Source: Haplosporangium gracile (taxonomy: Eukaryota; Mortierellomycota; Mortierellomycetes; Mortierellales; Mortierellaceae). From it: a stretch of DNA of 38,364 nucleotides. This document shows, piece by piece, positions 11,523 through 22,181 of this stretch; position 1 is the first letter of the stretch, and each line of letters starts with the position of its first letter. The notes under the pieces are model-generated. The model was not told the origin of the DNA. It worked only from the letters and a program-made list of their open reading frames with translations, and ran no database searches. Made by a program: the position numbers and the translations under genes. The stretch lies in NCBI GenBank assembly GCA_015499985.1, contig JAAAUF010000346.1, positions 1 to 38,364 on the forward strand, read 5' to 3'.

Positions 11523-13026
11523 ATGTCCCACAACAACAGAAATCACACAACCGCATCAGGAGGAGCCACATCCCGGACAGGAAATAGCAGTAAGAATACA
11601 ACTTCAACACGGCAACAGAACGGCACACTGGAGATCCGGAATGGCCACCATCAGCAACAGCCAAAAAACAACAATCAGCGGCAGCAGGGCGGAGCACAGT
11701 CCTCAGCGGCCCTGACAAGACCTGGAGCAGCAGGAGCAGGGGCAGTTACCGCCTCTGCCGCAGCAGGGACGATTGTCCAGCAACAAGAGTCATGGATCAA
11801 GAGCCGACAAGTGTACCAGCAACAACTACTGACAGAGCATTTTGGATTCTCGCCCCTTTCCTTTGTCGACGATGTCATCAACTCGGTCAACAACATGATC
11901 TACCAGGCCTCGATGGCCCTGCAGGAGTTTGTTGAGAACGAGATGGAGGCATGGGCGGTTCAGCACCGAAATCAATTGCCGAAAAATTACGATGCTAAAG
12001 TAGAAAGTGCTAAGGTACGTTCCTGGAGGAAGAATTATTTGCGAGCAGGATTATTAGGTTCAACTATGTGACCAGGATGCGGGCCGCAAGACTTGCTAAC
12101 AGAAAAATGGTACCTTTTCCACTATATCAACAATAGGGCATGCATAAGTTCGAGACATTGCTGGAGGCTGCAGTTGACAAAAACTTTGATCGCTTTGAGC
12201 TTTACGCTCTGAAGAATCTATTTGGCGTGCCTGAGGATGTGGACATTGTTCTCCCACATTATGAGGCTCTGGATTTTGGAATTGGTGCGGATAAGGAAGA
12301 GGCACTGGATAAGGAACTCGAGCTCCTTAGGCAACAGGTCATCATGGTACGTATCCATAATTGTCCTTAGGATATTGTTATCGTTACAGGAGTTACGGGT
12401 CATTCACGAAAATACTAATATAATCGTTCTGCTGCCCTGTCTCTAATAACTGGATAGACAAAGGCGATGAATTACAAGTTGAGAAAGGAGCTGGCGCTTG
12501 AAGAGGGCCGGAGGCGAGAGCTGGAGAGATGTCGGGAGCAGATTGGCTTCCTCAAGGATGCCCTCAAGGAGTATCGCGATGGTAAGTTCGTATATAGATA
12601 TCATGTGCACATGGAGAAGTACAAAGACTGTTCTTATTAGTTTTTGTGTTTCTTACAGTTTTGTTTATAAACTTTTAATCTGCATTTTTTTTAGTGGCAC
12701 CGATCCCGCAGACGTTGATCTTTATCCGTGACAACATCGAGACGTTGCATCGGCGGTTCGGAGCATTGCATGAGAAACTCCAGCGGAATGCACAGGCAGA
12801 CCGCTTTGCCTCATCGGGAGCAGAATCAACAGGAGAGCGAGCTGTGTCAAGTGTCACGGCATTGCACGAGGCATTACTGTCGCAGGAGCAGGACCAGAGA
12901 GTGATGTATATCCGGTCGGTGGTCCGTCGCCAGATTGACGAGCATCTTGGATCAGAGACAGTTGTGATGCATCGGTCACACAACTTTGCAGCCCCACCAA
13001 CGCCGTCGCCCCCTGGCCAGTCGTAA
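11523..13026 (+). CDS. MIS12: Mis12/Mtw1 kinetochore complex subunit
   Basis: Proposed join is 11523-12014, 12137-12346, 12458-12581, 12695-13026, giving 385 residues; the frame closes. Residues 1-90 are low complexity (Asn, Gln, Thr, Ala). The family core begins near residue 100 with LTEHFGFSPLSFVDDVINSV and MIYQASMALQEFVENEMEAW. Exon 2 supplies the signature GMHKFETLLEAAVDKNFDRF and ELYALKNLFGVPEDV, followed by LPHYEALDF. Exons 3-4 are charged helices typical of a coiled coil (ELALEEGRRRELERCREQIG, IPQTLIFIRDNIETLHRRFG). Mis12/Mtw1 forms the MIND complex with Nnf1, Dsn1 and Nsl1 and links centromeric chromatin to Ndc80 at the outer kinetochore. The length is normal for the family plus an N-terminal extension. 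The match to the conserved segments is strong. Confidence 0.92.
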
Positions 13027-13141
13027 TCTGCGCCCTTTTTTTTTTTTACTTGCGCGGGTGGTAATTCGCCCTCTCCAACCATCTAGCAACTAATATTCAA
13101 TTAAAGAAGCAAACAGAGGCAGAGAACATGCAAACGCAAAG

Positions 13142-13147
13142 AATAAA
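13142..13147 (+). terminator. AATAAA polyadenylation signal for MIS12
   Basis: A canonical AATAAA is found 116 bases beyond the MIS12 stop codon and well upstream of the VIP1 promoter. Confidence 0.4.
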
Positions 13148-13408
13148 AGATTGCAGAGCATAAAGCTAGGGGCAGGAAGAGTGATCCAAAGATTTGAAAA
13201 ATAGCAGCAGTTGGAGGTAAGAGAAGACGAGTAGAGGAGGAATAATTCTTTTCTTGGACTGGGGTGAAACCGAGAATGTCTTTTCTCTTTCTTTTTTTTT
13301 CTACGTTTGCCCGTTCTTCGTTTTTACTTGATCCCGTAGTTTTGTCCGCCTCTCACGGCCAGTCCCTCTAGCCGCCTTTTTTTCTTCTTTTCTTTACTTT
13401 AGTACTGA

Positions 13409-13414
13409 TATAAA
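13409..13414 (+). promoter_or_regulatory. TATA box of VIP1 gene
   Basis: TATAAA in the context GATATAAAC, 136 bases before the VIP1 ATG, followed by a CT-rich leader. The position and context fit a core promoter with a 5' UTR of roughly 100 bases. Confidence 0.55.
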
Positions 13415-13549
13415 CTTTGTTAGTACTACTCTTCCTTTCTTTCCTTCACTCCACTCCTTCCACTTTTCTCCATCACTTCCATCACTGCTCTCTTTCTTTT
13501 TCATTCATTCGTTCCTTCATTCACCTTCTTTCTTCACAACAAGATTCAA

Positions 13550-16500
13550 ATGGACAAAAACAACACCAATAAAGCCGAAAAGAGAATCTCGGTTAATAGA
13601 TTCCCATTGTTAAAACCACTCTCGACCGCCCTTGCCAACGGAGTTGCAGCAACAACAGCCCAAGGCCGCCAACCAGACTCGGCCACAGTCTTTTCTCCCG
13701 CACTTATGTCGCCCACTACACCTTCCACACCCTCGCACCCCCGCAAGAAATGTAAACTATCAAACTGGAATCAACTCTTTTTTATTTTGTCTATATGTTT
13801 GTGTGTGAATCAGAATCAGAATCAGAATTAGCAATCACCCCCTTCATGGACGTTCATTCCTCTGTCATTTTTTCGGCTGGGAGTACAATCAAACAAAAAA
13901 AAAAATAGCTTGAGAAATTAACTCTTCCTTTATGCTCGATGGCGTCACTGTTGGTCAAACAATAGACATCATCGGCGTTTGTGCTATGGACGACAAGGCC
14001 CGTTCAAAGCCCATGCGGAATATCCTCGACCGGTTGTTGAACAATGGGCCCTTTGAGGCCATCATCTTTGGCGACAAGTGTATTCTCGACGAAGGTAACA
14101 AGCAAGCAAGCAATTGGAGTTGGCATTGATCAATGGCGAACAGGAAAAGATGAGATCAGTTGAACTGTTGGCATTGTTGCTGTTTCGATTAGTTTGTACG
14201 ACGGGTGAATTAACGAATACCATGTTTATTTTGCAACCCAGATGTCCGAGCATGGCCTGCCTGTGATTTCTTCATTTCCTTCTTCTCCAAAGGCTTCCCT
14301 CTCCACAAGGCCATCGAGTATGTCAAGCTCAGAGCCCCTCTCTGTGTCAACGAAGTCGATCTCCAGACACTCTTGTGGGATCGTCGCTTGGTTCTCGAGA
14401 TTCTGGAGCAGATTGGAGTGCCCACCCCAAGGCGTCTGACCGTAGATAGGGACGGTGGACCCGATATTGAGCGATCAGTCCTCCAAAAACTCAAATTGCG
14501 TGGTGTCACTGTGAAAAGAGATCGACCCACGCCAGAATTCAAGATGATTGACCAGGACACTATCCAAATTGGCGACCAGGTTATGACCAAGCCCTTTGTT
14601 GAGAAGCCCGTCTCGGGAGAGGATCACAACATTCATATCTATTATCACTCTTCGACAGGTGGTGGAACCAGACGTCTCTTCCGCAAGGTAAACCCCTGTC
14701 GTCTTCGTTAGTTCCGCTACACCAATTAAAACGTAGGGGGGGGGGGGGGGGGGGGCAATTGAATACTAACCTCTCGATCGATCCCATTGTATCATAGGTT
14801 GCCAACAAGTCGAGTGAATACGATCCAGATCTGAACACCTGCAGAATGGAAGGCTCATATATTTATGAAGAGTTTATGGACGTTGATAACGCTGAAGATG
14901 TCAAGGTCTACACCATCGGCGAACAGTTTGTGCATGCAGAGACTAGAAAGTAAGTTCCTTGAACTTATTTGAGTGGCGCACACGTGTATGAATCCTCCTT
15001 GATAACTTGATTAACAAATGTCTCATTTCAATATGTCACTCATCACGTCTAGGTCCCCGGTCGTTGATGGACACGTGCGCAGGAACACGGACGGAAAGGA
15101 GATTCGCTATGTCACCCAACTCACTCCCGAAGAGAAAAAGATGGCGTCTAGTATCTGCAAGGTGTTTGGTCAGCGCGTGTGTGGATTTGACCTGCTTCGT
15201 GTGGGTGGCAAATCCTATGTGATCGATGTCAATGGCTGGTCGTTCGTCAAGGGCAACAACTACTACTACAACAACTGCGCCAGCATCCTCCAGGAAACCT
15301 TCCTCCGCAACGCCCACCAGAGGAAACTCTCGGAAGTGATCCTACCCAAGGAGCTCAGCGCCGAAAACTCGTGGAGACTCAAGGCCTTTGTGTCGGTCTT
15401 CCGACATGCCGACCGGACGCCCAAACAAAAGATGAAGTTTTCTTTCAGCTCTGCACCCTTCAGAGAGTTGTTGAACGGAGGCGGCGAGGAGGTCATTATC
15501 CGACAGGCTAGGGACCTCAAGTTGGTTTCTACGGCTGCCGAGCAAGCCATGAAGGAAGGTCTGGAGGATACCAACAAGTTGATGCTGCTGAAGAACATTT
15601 TGGACAAAAAGTCGAACCTGCCTGGAACCAAGGTCCAAGTCAAGCCCTCCATCACCAAGGACGCCGAGGGCAACTCCAAGTCTGTCAAGCTCAAGATCAT
15701 TGTCAAGTGGGGAGGCGAGGTAAGTGAACTTTGCTTGTTTCCCAGACGTTCAATGGCACTTTCTTTTCTTGTGGTTTTCCTCTGTCGGCTAATGATCGTC
15801 ATTACCGCGTGAAAAATAGTTTACACATGCAGCGAAATATCAATCGAGGGACTTGGGCAACAACCTCCGCAAGGACTTGATGATTATGAACAAGAACGTT
15901 TTAGACGATGTCAAGATCTTTACATCCTCGGAACGCCGTGTTCGCGCCACTGCCGAGCTGTTCACCCAACGCTTCCTTGACATTCGTGAGGTTCCCAGGG
16001 ACATGCTCTTGATCCGTAAGGAGATGTTGGATGATAGCAATGCCGCCAAGGAAAAGACGGATATTGTCAAGAAGGAGCTCTGGGAACTGTTGCAGCCGGA
16101 CTCGAAGGAGATTGAGAAGTACTGGCCCAAGGTTCAGGCCGACCCAGACGAGTTGATCCAGAGCATGATTGCGTCGATGAGGACCCTGCGGGATATCATG
16201 CGCAAGAACTTCAAGCGACTGGACCTGGCGACGATTCAAAAGACGTGGTGCTGTTATGAGAGTCCTGCGTTGTTCTTTGAGCGATGGGAGAAGATCTTTG
16301 GCGAGTTTGCGGATGGCGACCGGACCGAGTTTGATCCCTCCAAGGTCTCGGAGCTATATGATTCGTTGAAGTATGATGCGTTACATAACCGGCCTTTCTT
16401 GGAGAATATCTTTGTGGATAAGGAGGCTGGGTCTGAGACGGCCCCCATCAAGGATCTTTATTCTAAGGCCAAGATTTTGTTTGATTTTGTCGCCCCACTT

Positions 16501-17429
16501 GAGTACGGTATTAGTGAGGAGGATCGTCTGGAGATTGGACTTTTGACCAGTATGCCGCTCATCAAGCAGATTGTTGAGGATCTGGAAGCTGCCAAGAGGT
16601 CTACTTCTCCTTGCACACGACTTTACTTCACCAAAGGTAAGTTTTGGAACAAACTTGATCTTGTACTACATTGGACTAGGCTTGTACGGAAAAAGTATGA
16701 GATAGCATTCATTAACGGTTATGACGTTATTCTATTAACAACAGAATCGCATGTTCATACGCTGCTGAACATTGTTTATTTGTCTGGCATTCCCACTCGC
16801 ATCAGCAAGTCTGAGATCCCAGAACTTGATTGTAAGTATCGTATCATTGGTTTACTCAGTAGTCATTGGGCAATTTTTTTCTATCACAAAGTACTAACCA
16901 GCTGGCCTGTTTATGGCTGATAACAGATCTGACGCAGATTACGTTCGAGTTGTACGAGAGGAGTGGCCCGGGCACGCTCTTGGGCTCCCCGATCGCCGGA
17001 TCCTCATCACCCTCGATCACTGGCAGTGGCAACCCCCAATCTCCGCACTCATCAGAATACTCCCTCCGTATCGGCTTCTCCCAGGGGGCTGGAAACCCCA
17101 ACATCCTCGACCTCCAAATGGACTCAAAGCACTGTCTCTCCGTTATGCCGCGCCGTAACCTGACTGACCATCTCCCTCTCGAGGCCGCACTGCGATACTA
17201 TAAGACCCAGGTCGGCAATCCGAAATACAAGTCCGTCAACCGTCGAATCCGGGAGAGTCGGATGTTGGGCCATAAGCTTGTGGTTGCTAATGAAGGGGAG
17301 GAGGAGGCGTTTATTCATGACGAGGAGGCACCGTTGATGGTTGTTGGGTCCCCCCTGGGGACTAGTGGTGCCGAGTTGCATTTTTTGGATCGTGCGGCCA
17401 ATAACGATGCTTCGACTTCGAAGGAGTAA
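13550..17429 (+). CDS. VIP1: VIP1/Asp1 diphosphoinositol pentakisphosphate kinase (PPIP5K)
   Basis: Proposed join is 13550-13751, 13966-14094, 14242-14687, 14798-14949, 15053-15719, 15820-16636, 16745-16831, 16927-17429, giving 1000 residues; every junction restores a conserved segment. It makes and breaks inositol pyrophosphates (1-position phosphorylation of IP6/5-IP7) in the cytosol. The N-terminal RimK/ATP-grasp part starts near residue 68 with [17 protein letters not shown], then [56 protein letters not shown] and the metal-binding [15 protein letters not shown]. The C-terminal histidine acid phosphatase part has the catalytic [13 protein letters not shown], then [32 protein letters not shown] and ESHVHTLLN. 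Both halves keep their key motifs, so a bifunctional enzyme is expected. The gene converges on the SREBP gene, with 155 bases between stops. Confidence 0.95.
14736..14755 (+). repeat. G20 homopolymer in VIP1 intron 3
   Basis: A run of about 20 G lies inside the intron 14688-14797, between donor GTAAAC and acceptor TCATAG. Its exact length is likely assembly-sensitive. Confidence 0.8.
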
Positions 17430-17491
17430 GTTGTTCCAAGCCCTCTTCCATGCATTTTTCTTTCATTTAATAGAATCAGGAAACGGCTTGG

Positions 17492-17501
17492 TTTATTTAT
17501 T
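17492..17501 (-). terminator. Two overlapping AATAAA signals for SREBP gene
   Basis: On the minus strand two overlapping AATAAA hexamers lie about 84 bases past the SREBP stop codon. They sit in the short gap between the convergent VIP1 and SREBP genes, so the two 3' UTRs probably overlap in antisense. Confidence 0.5.
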
Positions 17502-17584
17502 TTTTAGTACAGGAGGGGTAAGGAAGAAATAGAAAGTTTACAAAAAGCGAAAAAATATATAAAAAATTCAAAAGAAAAAGGATT

Positions 17585-20500
17585 TTACAATGCTTGACAG
17601 AGCTCCCAAGCCTTCTCGGCATCGCTCTTCTTGGTAGTCAGAACAGATGCAGCAGTGGCCTTTTTAGACGAGGAGAAGTCATCCAGATCTTCCTCACCGC
17701 CACTGCCACAACCAGAATCCGAGCCTTCAGATCCGTCCTCCCAAGCACCATAGGCGACTCGACCGACGTCAATCAAGAACCGGAGCGCAGGGTCAAAGTC
17801 AACAGTGGTAGGGCTGAAAGAAGCACCCTTGCTATGGTGCAGGGAAGCAGAGCGAGTAGAACGGGTAGCCAAGCGCATGATGGCCAACATGGTAGTTGAC
17901 TCATCATCTAACTGACGACGCAAATGAACCGTCAGAGGCAAGAGCGTGGTCCGGATATGGTCCAAGATCTCAGACTGGGACATGTCATCCTGGGCAGTCG
18001 ACTCGCCATTATCGGTCCGCTGTCTCTGGACAAGACTGCTCAACGCCTCTACGCCGCGCCAGAGACCAATACGGGCTTTGATTTCAACAAATCCAGTCAG
18101 GTTCATGGCAAACGAGGCGACGCTTAACAGGGCTTTGTCGTTCTCCTCGTCCCCGACCTCATTCAAGGTAGAGCTCGGGACCTTGGCACCAGTAGCACGA
18201 CGACGTTCGTTCAAGAGCGCCCATGCCTTCTCACCGCAGCGGACACTGGGTCCAGCCATACCGCGTCTCAAGTAGGCATACTCAAGCAAAGAGTAGACGA
18301 TAACCTGGTCGTAAAACTGAAAGCTCGAGTCGTCATCGTCATTCGACCGGGCAGATAAGTGGTGGCGGGGGTGCATCGTCATCACCTGGGCCATCAAGCG
18401 ATCACCCAACTGAGCCGAATGCTCGTCCTTGGAAAGCCAGAGCTCAGAGATCTTGCCGACCAAGGCGTACCAATGGTGACGAGTTCCGGGCATGGTAGTG
18501 CGAACGACCTGGTCAAACTTAGTAGGGCCCGAAGATATAGCGGTCTCCTGACCGTGGATAGAGGCGTTCAGGCGGGACATGCAGTCGACATAGGCATCCT
18601 GAAGGACACTGACGCTCTGAGTCTGGGCAACAACAAGAGTAGGGGCCATGGTCTGGAAGAGGACAGCCTCCGTCTGGGGGTACTCGCCGCGTTCATACAT
18701 GGCGCTCTCAATCTCGAGAATGCTCCGGTTCCAGGCAGCGCTTCCAACATCGACCTGAAGCATACTCTCCAACCAACGGTCCTGGTCAGTGCCAGAGATC
18801 TTAGCAGTGTACCGCGCAGACTCCATAAACTGCTGGGCAACAAGAGTAGCTAAGGGCTTGGCGGCCTTGTGGATCGAAATATAGAACGCAAGGGCGGCGG
18901 TGGCAGAGACACGAGCAGGAGGCTGACGACGGGCATTGGTGTACTCGTCTAAGGTGCGGACAATGGTATAGAGGAGCATGAACCGGCTGACAGATGAGCC
19001 TGCTCCGCCAGACATTTGAGCCTCGACAACGCGAGCCCAGATATCGGGGCGGACCATATCAGTCAGGTCAGGGTAGATACCCAAGCGAATCCAGAGGCAT
19101 CGCCACAACTCGAGCGACAAGGCAAAGAAAAGACGAAAGTAAGAAGATGGGATGACCTTGGGGACAAGACCGGACAAGGCAGTGTACACCTGGTGGGGTG
19201 AGGCAGACTTGAGCATGACGGGGAACTTTGACTGAGGGAAAGGTCCGCGGCGAGAGTACGAGGGCCAAACCAAGGCAATGAGACATCCCATGAACAGCAT
19301 GGTTCGGAGCGCTGCCCAGGCATCCCAGGCGACAACTCCAAGAGGGCTCCAGGAAGCGCTGTTGGATGCACCAGTCTCGACCATTGAGGCCTGACGAACC
19401 ACTCTGGCAAACGACGAGCTCATGGCGCGAGCCTCTCCTTGACCGTCGTCCATCAATGCTTTGTTATGTCCAGAGCCTCCCTCAGGTGAGCTAAAAAAGG
19501 TGGCGCACATGAAAACGGCCATCAAGACACGTGAAGCTCCCGAAGTCGATGTTGTGCTGATGGCGTTGTCATTGCTGGGTGGTGGTGTGCTGGGTTCAGT
19601 GTTGGAGTCCTCTGAAGACGACTCGGGACTTGGCGAACCCTCCTCGCGAATGTTGGCAATTTCTGCCTGGTGCTGCTCCAGAAGCTCGACACCGCCGGGC
19701 AAAGATGTCAAGAGTCGTCTCAGAATACCATTCTCAGCCTTGGTTCCAGCCTCGCGCTTCTGAAGGACAATGATGTACTCCGTCGCCTTACGCAGAATGG
19801 TCGCTTTGTTGAGTTTAGTAGCCTTGGTGACTCCGTCTGCATCTTTGTCATCATCCTCGTCATCGTCGTCCTTCTCGTCCTTAGTCTTGATGTTGCAAAG
19901 TGCTGGGACTACGTTCTTGAGATCACTGATGCGGTCATTAATGTTGTTGCGGTATCGACGCTCGATGGCGTTGTGGGCAACTTTCTTTTGTTGCTTGGTT
20001 GGCTGAGGTCCTTGAGTCGCTGGAGGTGCTGGAACAGGTGTTCCCGATACTGGTGGCTTCAGACGAGTGATAGGGATTTTTTGTTGGAGTGTCTGGGGCT
20101 GTCCCTGCACCGCAGCAGTAGCAGCAGCCGTTGCAGCGGCGGCTGCTGCAGCGGTAGTGGCAGGGTTGGCAGCTGTGTTGGTTGTTCCTTGCTGTTGAGT
20201 CGATGAGCCGTCCAATGCTGACATGAAAGGTCCTGCAAATGTCGTGGGGTCAAATCCTGGTGTTGGCAACGGCAAGGCGGTGGGGAGGACCACTCCGGGA
20301 GTCACCTTCCAAAGAGGCTGAGAGAAGGGCAATCCACCAGCGGGGGTCGACGGCGAAATCAAGTTAGTGGTAGGAGTCATGGGGAGCAAAGTCTGGAAGA
20401 ATCCTGCAGTCGACGAGGCGTTCAAATCCGCGGCGCCCAAAACTCCTGAGGCTGCAGCGGCCAGCGATGTTGCAGTACCAACGGCGGACGAGGCGGGCAG

Positions 20501-21556
20501 TTGAAGGGCCAATGTCTGTGGGGAAGGTGTCGAAGTCGTCGAGGCCGCAGAGCCGATAGACATCTCCATGTCACTCTGGTCAGAGCTAGTAGCCTTAGAT
20601 GATTTTTTGGCTCTGGGCTTCTTGGGCGCTGAAGGAGCAGCAGTCTTTGTGGAGGCAGTAGTCTTTTTGGTCCGCTTTGCGCCTGTGAGTGTCGTGGCCT
20701 TAGTCTCTGTCTCGACACCATCATCCAACGACTGACGCTTGGCCGACTTTGTGGGTGAGGGCGAAGGAGTGGTCTTTTCAAATTTGATTTTGACTGCAGA
20801 AGCCTGCGAGGCGAGGAGGAGAGGGGATAGCATAGGGCCATCCTCGGTGGAGGAGAAGGCGCCGGGGGAGGTGGGCAGCATTAAGGTATCGGTCTCTGGC
20901 GAGAGCGAGGAGGCCACGAGGTCAGGCGAGCTGAAAAATGCGGCCGAGTCTGAGGGCGAAGTAGCGACAAAGGAAGTGGCACTGACGGGGGCAGAAGTGG
21001 CCGCATTGAGGTTGACATTGACATTAGCAGCGTTGGCATTGGCCAGGGCCCAGCGGAATGCAGCCAGCTGAGTCTGAGAGTTCAAGAGGAGTTGGTGCTG
21101 CTCTTGCTGGGCTTGGAGCTGCTGCTGTTGTTGTTGGAGTTGTTGTTGTTGAACGGCGTTTGACGTCAAGAAGGATTGAAGTTGGAGCTCAAAGGCAGAA
21201 AGTTGGGGTTGCTGTTGCTGCTGTTGCTGCTGCTGTTGCTGCTGNNNNNNNNNNNNNNNNNNNNNNNNNNNNNNNNNNNNNNNNNNNNNNNNNNNNNNNN
21301 NNNNNNNNNNNNNNNNNNNNNNNNNNNNNNNNNNNNNNNNNNNNNNNNNNNNNNNNNNNNNNNNNNNNNNNNNNNNNAGTTGCTGTTGCTGCTGTTGGAG
21401 TTGTTGTTGGAGGGCTACTGTTGCAGCAGCGTCGAGAGGAGTCCCTGTGGTTGTGTATTCGTCAAAGTAAGACTCGCACATGAAAAGGTCCTGGATGTCA
21501 CCGGTTGGCTGAGGGGGAACTGCTCCAAAGAGCGGGTTCCCTTGCTGAAGAAACAT
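17585..21556 (-). CDS. sre1: SREBP-family membrane-bound bHLH-zip transcription factor
   Basis: Single open frame of 1323 codons including unknown residues. The N-terminus is glutamine-rich, then Ser/Thr/Pro/Ala-rich, as for an activation domain. The bHLH at about residues 520-605 reads KKVAHNAIERRYRNNINDRI, with the SREBP-specific tyrosine after ERR, and TKLNKATILRKATEYIIVLQ; the loop carries a long acidic insert (DEKDDDDEDDDKDADG), and a short zipper follows. Two hydrophobic segments at about 674-690 (VLMAVFMCATFFSS) and 746-765 (LRTMLFMGCLIALVWPSY) fit the SREBP hairpin in the ER membrane. The C-terminal half (about 560 residues) matches the regulatory domain that binds SCAP. The protein is expected to be released by proteolysis when sterols or oxygen fall and then to activate lipid genes. 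A gap of 133 N interrupts the polyglutamine, so residues 60-104 are unknown and the true length is uncertain. Confidence 0.92.
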   Translation of the reverse strand: MFLQQGNPLFGAVPPQPTGDIQDLFMCESYFDEYTTTGTPLDAAATVALQQQLQQQQQQXXXXXXXXXXXXXXXXXXXXXXXXXXXXXXXXXXXXXXXXXXXXXQQQQQQQQQQQQPQLSAFELQLQSFLTSNAVQQQQLQQQQQQLQAQQEQHQLLLNSQTQLAAFRWALANANAANVNVNLNAATSAPVSATSFVATSPSDSAAFFSSPDLVASSLSPETDTLMLPTSPGAFSSTEDGPMLSPLLLASQASAVKIKFEKTTPSPSPTKSAKRQSLDDGVETETKATTLTGAKRTKKTTASTKTAAPSAPKKPRAKKSSKATSSDQSDMEMSIGSAASTTSTPSPQTLALQLPASSAVGTATSLAAAASGVLGAADLNASSTAGFFQTLLPMTPTTNLISPSTPAGGLPFSQPLWKVTPGVVLPTALPLPTPGFDPTTFAGPFMSALDGSSTQQQGTTNTAANPATTAAAAAAATAAATAAVQGQPQTLQQKIPITRLKPPVSGTPVPAPPATQGPQPTKQQKKVAHNAIERRYRNNINDRISDLKNVVPALCNIKTKDEKDDDDEDDDKDADGVTKATKLNKATILRKATEYIIVLQKREAGTKAENGILRRLLTSLPGGVELLEQHQAEIANIREEGSPSPESSSEDSNTEPSTPPPSNDNAISTTSTSGASRVLMAVFMCATFFSSPEGGSGHNKALMDDGQGEARAMSSSFARVVRQASMVETGASNSASWSPLGVVAWDAWAALRTMLFMGCLIALVWPSYSRRGPFPQSKFPVMLKSASPHQVYTALSGLVPKVIPSSYFRLFFALSLELWRCLWIRLGIYPDLTDMVRPDIWARVVEAQMSGGAGSSVSRFMLLYTIVRTLDEYTNARRQPPARVSATAALAFYISIHKAAKPLATLVAQQFMESARYTAKISGTDQDRWLESMLQVDVGSAAWNRSILEIESAMYERGEYPQTEAVLFQTMAPTLVVAQTQSVSVLQDAYVDCMSRLNASIHGQETAISSGPTKFDQVVRTTMPGTRHHWYALVGKISELWLSKDEHSAQLGDRLMAQVMTMHPRHHLSARSNDDDDSSFQFYDQVIVYSLLEYAYLRRGMAGPSVRCGEKAWALLNERRRATGAKVPSSTLNEVGDEENDKALLSVASFAMNLTGFVEIKARIGLWRGVEALSSLVQRQRTDNGESTAQDDMSQSEILDHIRTTLLPLTVHLRRQLDDESTTMLAIMRLATRSTRSASLHHSKGASFSPTTVDFDPALRFLIDVGRVAYGAWEDGSEGSDSGCGSGGEEDLDDFSSSKKATAASVLTTKKSDAEKAWELCQAL
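21110..21400 (-). repeat. CAG/CAA polyglutamine tract containing an assembly gap
   Basis: CTG/TTG trinucleotides on the + strand encode Gln runs on both sides of the N stretch, and in the same minus-strand frame. The flanks contain mixed CAG and CAA codons. Confidence 0.85.
21245..21377. other. Assembly gap (133 N)
   Basis: An uninterrupted run of N lies within a trinucleotide repeat. The stated length keeps the SREBP frame open on both sides, but the real length is unknown. Confidence 0.98.
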
Positions 21557-21890
21557 CTTCGTTTAAATAGGATATGTGAGTTGAAAAGTCTATCAGAGGC
21601 AAGGACAATCAGGGTTATTAGTCGGAGAGATGTGAAGGAAGAGGTGAAGAAGAGAGGAGAGAAAGAAGGAGAGAAGGGGTGAGTGAGTAGTGCGTGTTGG
21701 GGTAGGTAATCTTACCGAAGAAGGGGGAGAACTAGGAGTGAGTTGGTGGGTGAAAGTGTATGTGCGAGGGTAAGAGAGGAGTGAGTGTGTAGAAGGGAAG
21801 AAGAGATGGAGTGTGATGAATCAAGCAAGGTATGTGATGGGAGGCAGGAGTAGAAGGAAGTAGGAGGGGGAAGTTGATTAAGTGAAAGAG

Positions 21891-21893
21891 AGC

Positions 21894-21924
<31 letters not shown>

Positions 21925-21946
21925 TGAGAGAGAGAGAAAGAGAGTT
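21891..21946. repeat. GA/CT microsatellite in SREBP 5' leader
   Basis: Nearly uninterrupted GA dinucleotides on the + strand, about 335 bases upstream of the SREBP ATG, with a few single-base interruptions. Confidence 0.8.
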
Positions 21947-22181
21947 GGTATTAGTGATGTATGTATCAGAACAGAGAGAATGGAGAAGAAAAGAGAGATG
22001 AACAAAGTCAAAGGTCGAGAGAAGGGGAAGTGGAAGTGGAAGGGGTGTGTGTGCAAGAGAAGGAAGAAAGGGGAATGAAGAAAGGGCAGAAACTGTCTCT
22101 GTTGTAGAAGGATGTTGTGCTTATGTGTATGTGTGTGTGTGTGTATGTATGTGCCTGCCTGCCTGCAAAGGATTTTTTTTT

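Larger units (their letters stand above)
13027..13549. other. Intergenic region: MIS12 3' UTR and VIP1 promoter
   Basis: No gene is seen. The left part is purine-rich 3' flank; from about 13280 the + strand becomes CT-rich and contains the TATA box and leader of the VIP1 gene. Confidence 0.5.

Noticed and set aside
13961..13966. Alternative VIP1 start at the ATG near 13932
   Set aside because: Splicing 13751 to 13966 forms a TAC codon and restores [17 protein letters not shown], whereas the 13932 start gives an unrelated N-terminus.
14736..14755. G20 run considered as a G-quadruplex or telomere-like signal
   Set aside because: It is a plain homopolymer inside an intron, without telomere repeat structure; comparable C-runs occur elsewhere in the window.
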